From assembly GCA_025361665.1 (NCBI GenBank), contig JANYKF010000094.1:1-6801 (forward strand): DNA of 6,801 bases, in the 5' to 3' direction. Positions 4,665 to 6,801 of the stretch are shown here, one piece after another (position 1 is the stretch's first letter; each line of letters opens with the position of its first letter). A program made the position numbers and the translations under genes. The notes below the pieces were generated by a model. It was not told the origin of the DNA. It was given only the letters and a program-made list of their open reading frames with translations, and did no database searches. The DNA comes from Clostridiaceae bacterium. Lineage in GTDB: Bacteria > Bacillota > Clostridia > DSM-8532.

Positions 4665-6801
4665 ATATTTCAACACTTTATAGAAGATTTTCTTGGCAAT
4701 CTCTGCCGTCACAATATAGCCCGCGACGATGCCGGCAATGATCAGCAGCACCCAGACCGGCAGCGGTTGAAATCCCAGCAAGGCTGCCAAAGGCGTATAG
4801 GGCAGAATGGTGGTGACGGCCACGATCACCAGGGTGGCCAGGGTCAGGTATTTCCCCGGAGTGCTCTTGTAGAAGGGTTTTCTGGTCCGGATCACCAATA
4901 CGATCAAAGAGGCGGATATGACGGATTCTATGAACCAGCCCGTCCGAAACTGGATGTCGGTTGCGTTGACAAGGAGCATCAGCACGCCAAAAGTGAGGTA
5001 ATCAAACAGTGAACTCACCAGCCCGAATGTCATCATGAATTTGCGGATGAAACGAATATCCCAGCGTCTGGGCTTCATGACAAGTTCATTGTCCACCGAG
5101 TCGGATGCGATGGTCATTTCCGGGAAATCGGTCAGCAGGTTCGTGAGCAGGATCTGTTTGGGAAGCAACGGTAGAAAAGGCAGGAACAGGGATGCCCCGG
5201 CCATGCTGAACATGTTGCCGAAATTTGCGCTGGTGGCCATGAACACATATTTCAGCGTATTGGCGAACGTGATTCTGCCTGCCTTGACCCCATCGATCAG
5301 CACGTTCAGATCCTTTTCAAGCAAGACAATGTCCGCGGCCTCTTTTGCTACGTCCGCCGCGCTGTCCACGGAAATCCCGACATCCGCCGCATGCAGCGCG
5401 GAGGCATCATTGATGCCGTCTCCCATGTAGCCCACCACAAAACCCGCTTTTTTCAGGGCGATGATGATGCGTTCCTTCTGATTCGGTTCCACCTCGGCAA
5501 AAATGGAAATGGCGGAGACTTTTTGCAGCAAGGCACTGTTACTAGTCTGATGCATTTCCTCCCCCGTGAGTATCTGCCCATCGGGAATTCCCATCTGCCT
5601 GACGACATTGGCCGCTATCAGCCTGTTGTCTCCCGTGATGATCTTCAAGTTTACACCCAAAGCCTTCAGCTCGTTCACCGTGTTGGCAATATTGGGTTTC
5701 AAGGGGTCAAAGAGCGTGATGAACCCCAGGAATATCATGTCCGATTCATGTTCTTTCTCGTGCAGCGACTCGATTCCGACCTTATAGGCCACACCGAGTG
5801 TGCGATACCCGAGGTCGCTGAATTCCTCATACTTTTTCAGGATCTTCTCCCTGACAGATGAAAGATCGATGGCCTGCCCGTCCCCGGCGTCGGCCTTCGT
5901 GCAGACCGACAGCACGTTCTTCATGGCTCCCTTCGTGATGACGAGTTGCCTCTTCCCATCCGGGGAAGCGGCGTCCGGCTCCGTGAGGAGAATGCTCAGG
6001 CGCTTTCTCACAAAATCATACGGTTCTTCGTCCATTTTGGCGTATCGGGAAATATCGAACTGCCTGAATGTCCGAATCGCCTCATCGATGGGGTTGATGA
6101 ATCCGGATTCCATGGATGCGTTCAAGTAGGCATACAGGAGAACCTTCTCGCATTCGCTGCCGTCAATGTCCAGTGCTGACTGAAGACGGACCACACCATC
6201 GGTCAGCGTGCCCGTCTTGTCGGAGCAAAGCACATCCATGCTCCCGAAATTCTCGATGGAGGACAGGCGCTTCACAATCACCTTCACCTTTGCCATCAAC
6301 TTCGCCCCATGAGAAAGGTTGATGCTGATGATAGCGGGCAGCAGCTGCGGCGTCAGCCCCACGGCCAGCGCGAGGGAGAACAGGAAGGAGTCGAGGGCCG
6401 GCCTTTTCAGCAGCACGTTTACAGCAAAAATGATGATGACCAGCAGCAGGGTGATTTCCATCAGGAAAAACCCAAACTGCCGCACCCCGCGTTCAAATTC
6501 AGTCTCGAGCGGCCGCAGCTTTAGTCTTTCGGATATCTTTCCGAATTCAGTATCCTTACCCGTCGTGACAACGACGGCCTTTCCACTGCCGCTGATGACA
6601 TGCGTACCCATCCACAGTGAATTCTTGCGAAGCGCCAGGGCAGTATTCACCGGAACAACCCCCGCTTCTTTTTCCAGCGGAAATGTTTCGCCCGTCAACG
6701 TGGCCTCATCGACAAAGAACGCATTGGACTCCAGGATGAGGCAGTCGCCTGGCACAACATCCCCGGCCTTCAGGATGACGACATCGCCCGGAACGATCTC
6801 C
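4662..6801 (-). CDS. mgtA: MgtA-like magnesium-translocating P-type ATPase (P3B), 5' end outside window
   Basis: The frame is open to the window edge, and the 712 visible residues (numbered from the codon at 6800) begin inside the actuator domain with E-I-V-P-G-D. About 180 N-terminal residues, including TM1-TM2, are missing compared with E. coli MgtA. Visible motifs are the dephosphorylation loop LTGET (35-39), TM4 GLTPQLLP (148-155), phosphorylation site DKTGTLT (D194), nucleotide-domain KGAMKN (290-295), TGDN (389-392) and hinge GDGINDASAL (460-469). The C-terminal membrane half has about six helices. It matches the MgtA/MgtB pattern closely: NFGNMFS, LLTNLLTDFPEM with N554 and D558 in TM6, KPRRWD, TGWFIES, and PYTPLAALLGFQPLP. 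Members import Mg2+ across the cytoplasmic membrane using ATP. TM4 carries Gln152 where E. coli MgtA has Glu in TPEMLP, a possible difference in the cation site. The TAG stop is immediately followed by an ATG that opens the repeat-encoded micro-ORFs. A different divalent cation cannot be excluded. Any Mg-sensing leader would lie outside the window. Confidence 0.92.
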   Translation of the reverse strand, partial: EIVPGDVVILKAGDVVPGDCLILESNAFFVDEATLTGETFPLEKEAGVVPVNTALALRKNSLWMGTHVISGSGKAVVVTTGKDTEFGKISERLKLRPLETEFERGVRQFGFFLMEITLLLVIIIFAVNVLLKRPALDSFLFSLALAVGLTPQLLPAIISINLSHGAKLMAKVKVIVKRLSSIENFGSMDVLCSDKTGTLTDGVVRLQSALDIDGSECEKVLLYAYLNASMESGFINPIDEAIRTFRQFDISRYAKMDEEPYDFVRKRLSILLTEPDAASPDGKRQLVITKGAMKNVLSVCTKADAGDGQAIDLSSVREKILKKYEEFSDLGYRTLGVAYKVGIESLHEKEHESDMIFLGFITLFDPLKPNIANTVNELKALGVNLKIITGDNRLIAANVVRQMGIPDGQILTGEEMHQTSNSALLQKVSAISIFAEVEPNQKERIIIALKKAGFVVGYMGDGINDASALHAADVGISVDSAADVAKEAADIVLLEKDLNVLIDGVKAGRITFANTLKYVFMATSANFGNMFSMAGASLFLPFLPLLPKQILLTNLLTDFPEMTIASDSVDNELVMKPRRWDIRFIRKFMMTFGLVSSLFDYLTFGVLMLLVNATDIQFRTGWFIESVISASLIVLVIRTRKPFYKSTPGKYLTLATLVIVAVTTILPYTPLAALLGFQPLPVWVLLIIAGIVAGYIVTAEIAKKIFYKVLKY

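Overview
The window looks like a chromosomal segment of a Gram-positive gut-type anaerobe, most likely a member of the Clostridia (Lachnospiraceae or a relative). This is inferred from gene content: a URO-D/methyltransferase-like paralogue of the kind that is expanded in Clostridia, a typical clostridial AraC/GyrI-type regulator, and strong AGGAG-like ribosome binding sites. No rRNA, tRNA or species-diagnostic gene is present, so the assignment is tentative.

Layout. A single plus-strand gene (32-1255) encodes a uroporphyrinogen-decarboxylase-superfamily protein that is not a classical HemE. It converges on three minus-strand genes. Read in their direction of transcription these are: a 5'-truncated MgtA-like P3-type ATPase running off the right edge (6801-4662); a 682-residue protein with two tandem metallo-beta-lactamase (MBL) folds (4548-2500); and an AraC-family regulator with a GyrI-like effector domain (2314-1394). 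The convergent junction (1256-1393) holds a perfect 17-bp hairpin that can terminate transcription from both sides. It is bounded by imperfect inverted repeats that make the whole 140-bp block look like a miniature IS-derived element.

The three minus-strand genes have gaps of 113 and 185 bases, with no terminator visible in either, so they may be cotranscribed. I cannot link them into one pathway. The MBL protein is the most unusual gene. Its N-terminal MBL copy has lost its metal ligands while the second copy keeps HxHxDH. The two copies are joined by a linker of five seven-residue repeats (21-bp periodicity), and a separate five-residue repeat lies in the first half. The gap upstream of it carries three 32-bp repeats, each supplying a micro-ORF start.

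I see no CRISPR array, RNA gene, phage gene, or clear evidence of a new defence or biosynthetic system. The best leads are the degenerate/active MBL pair, its repeat-rich gene neighbourhood, and the putative miniature element at the gene junction.
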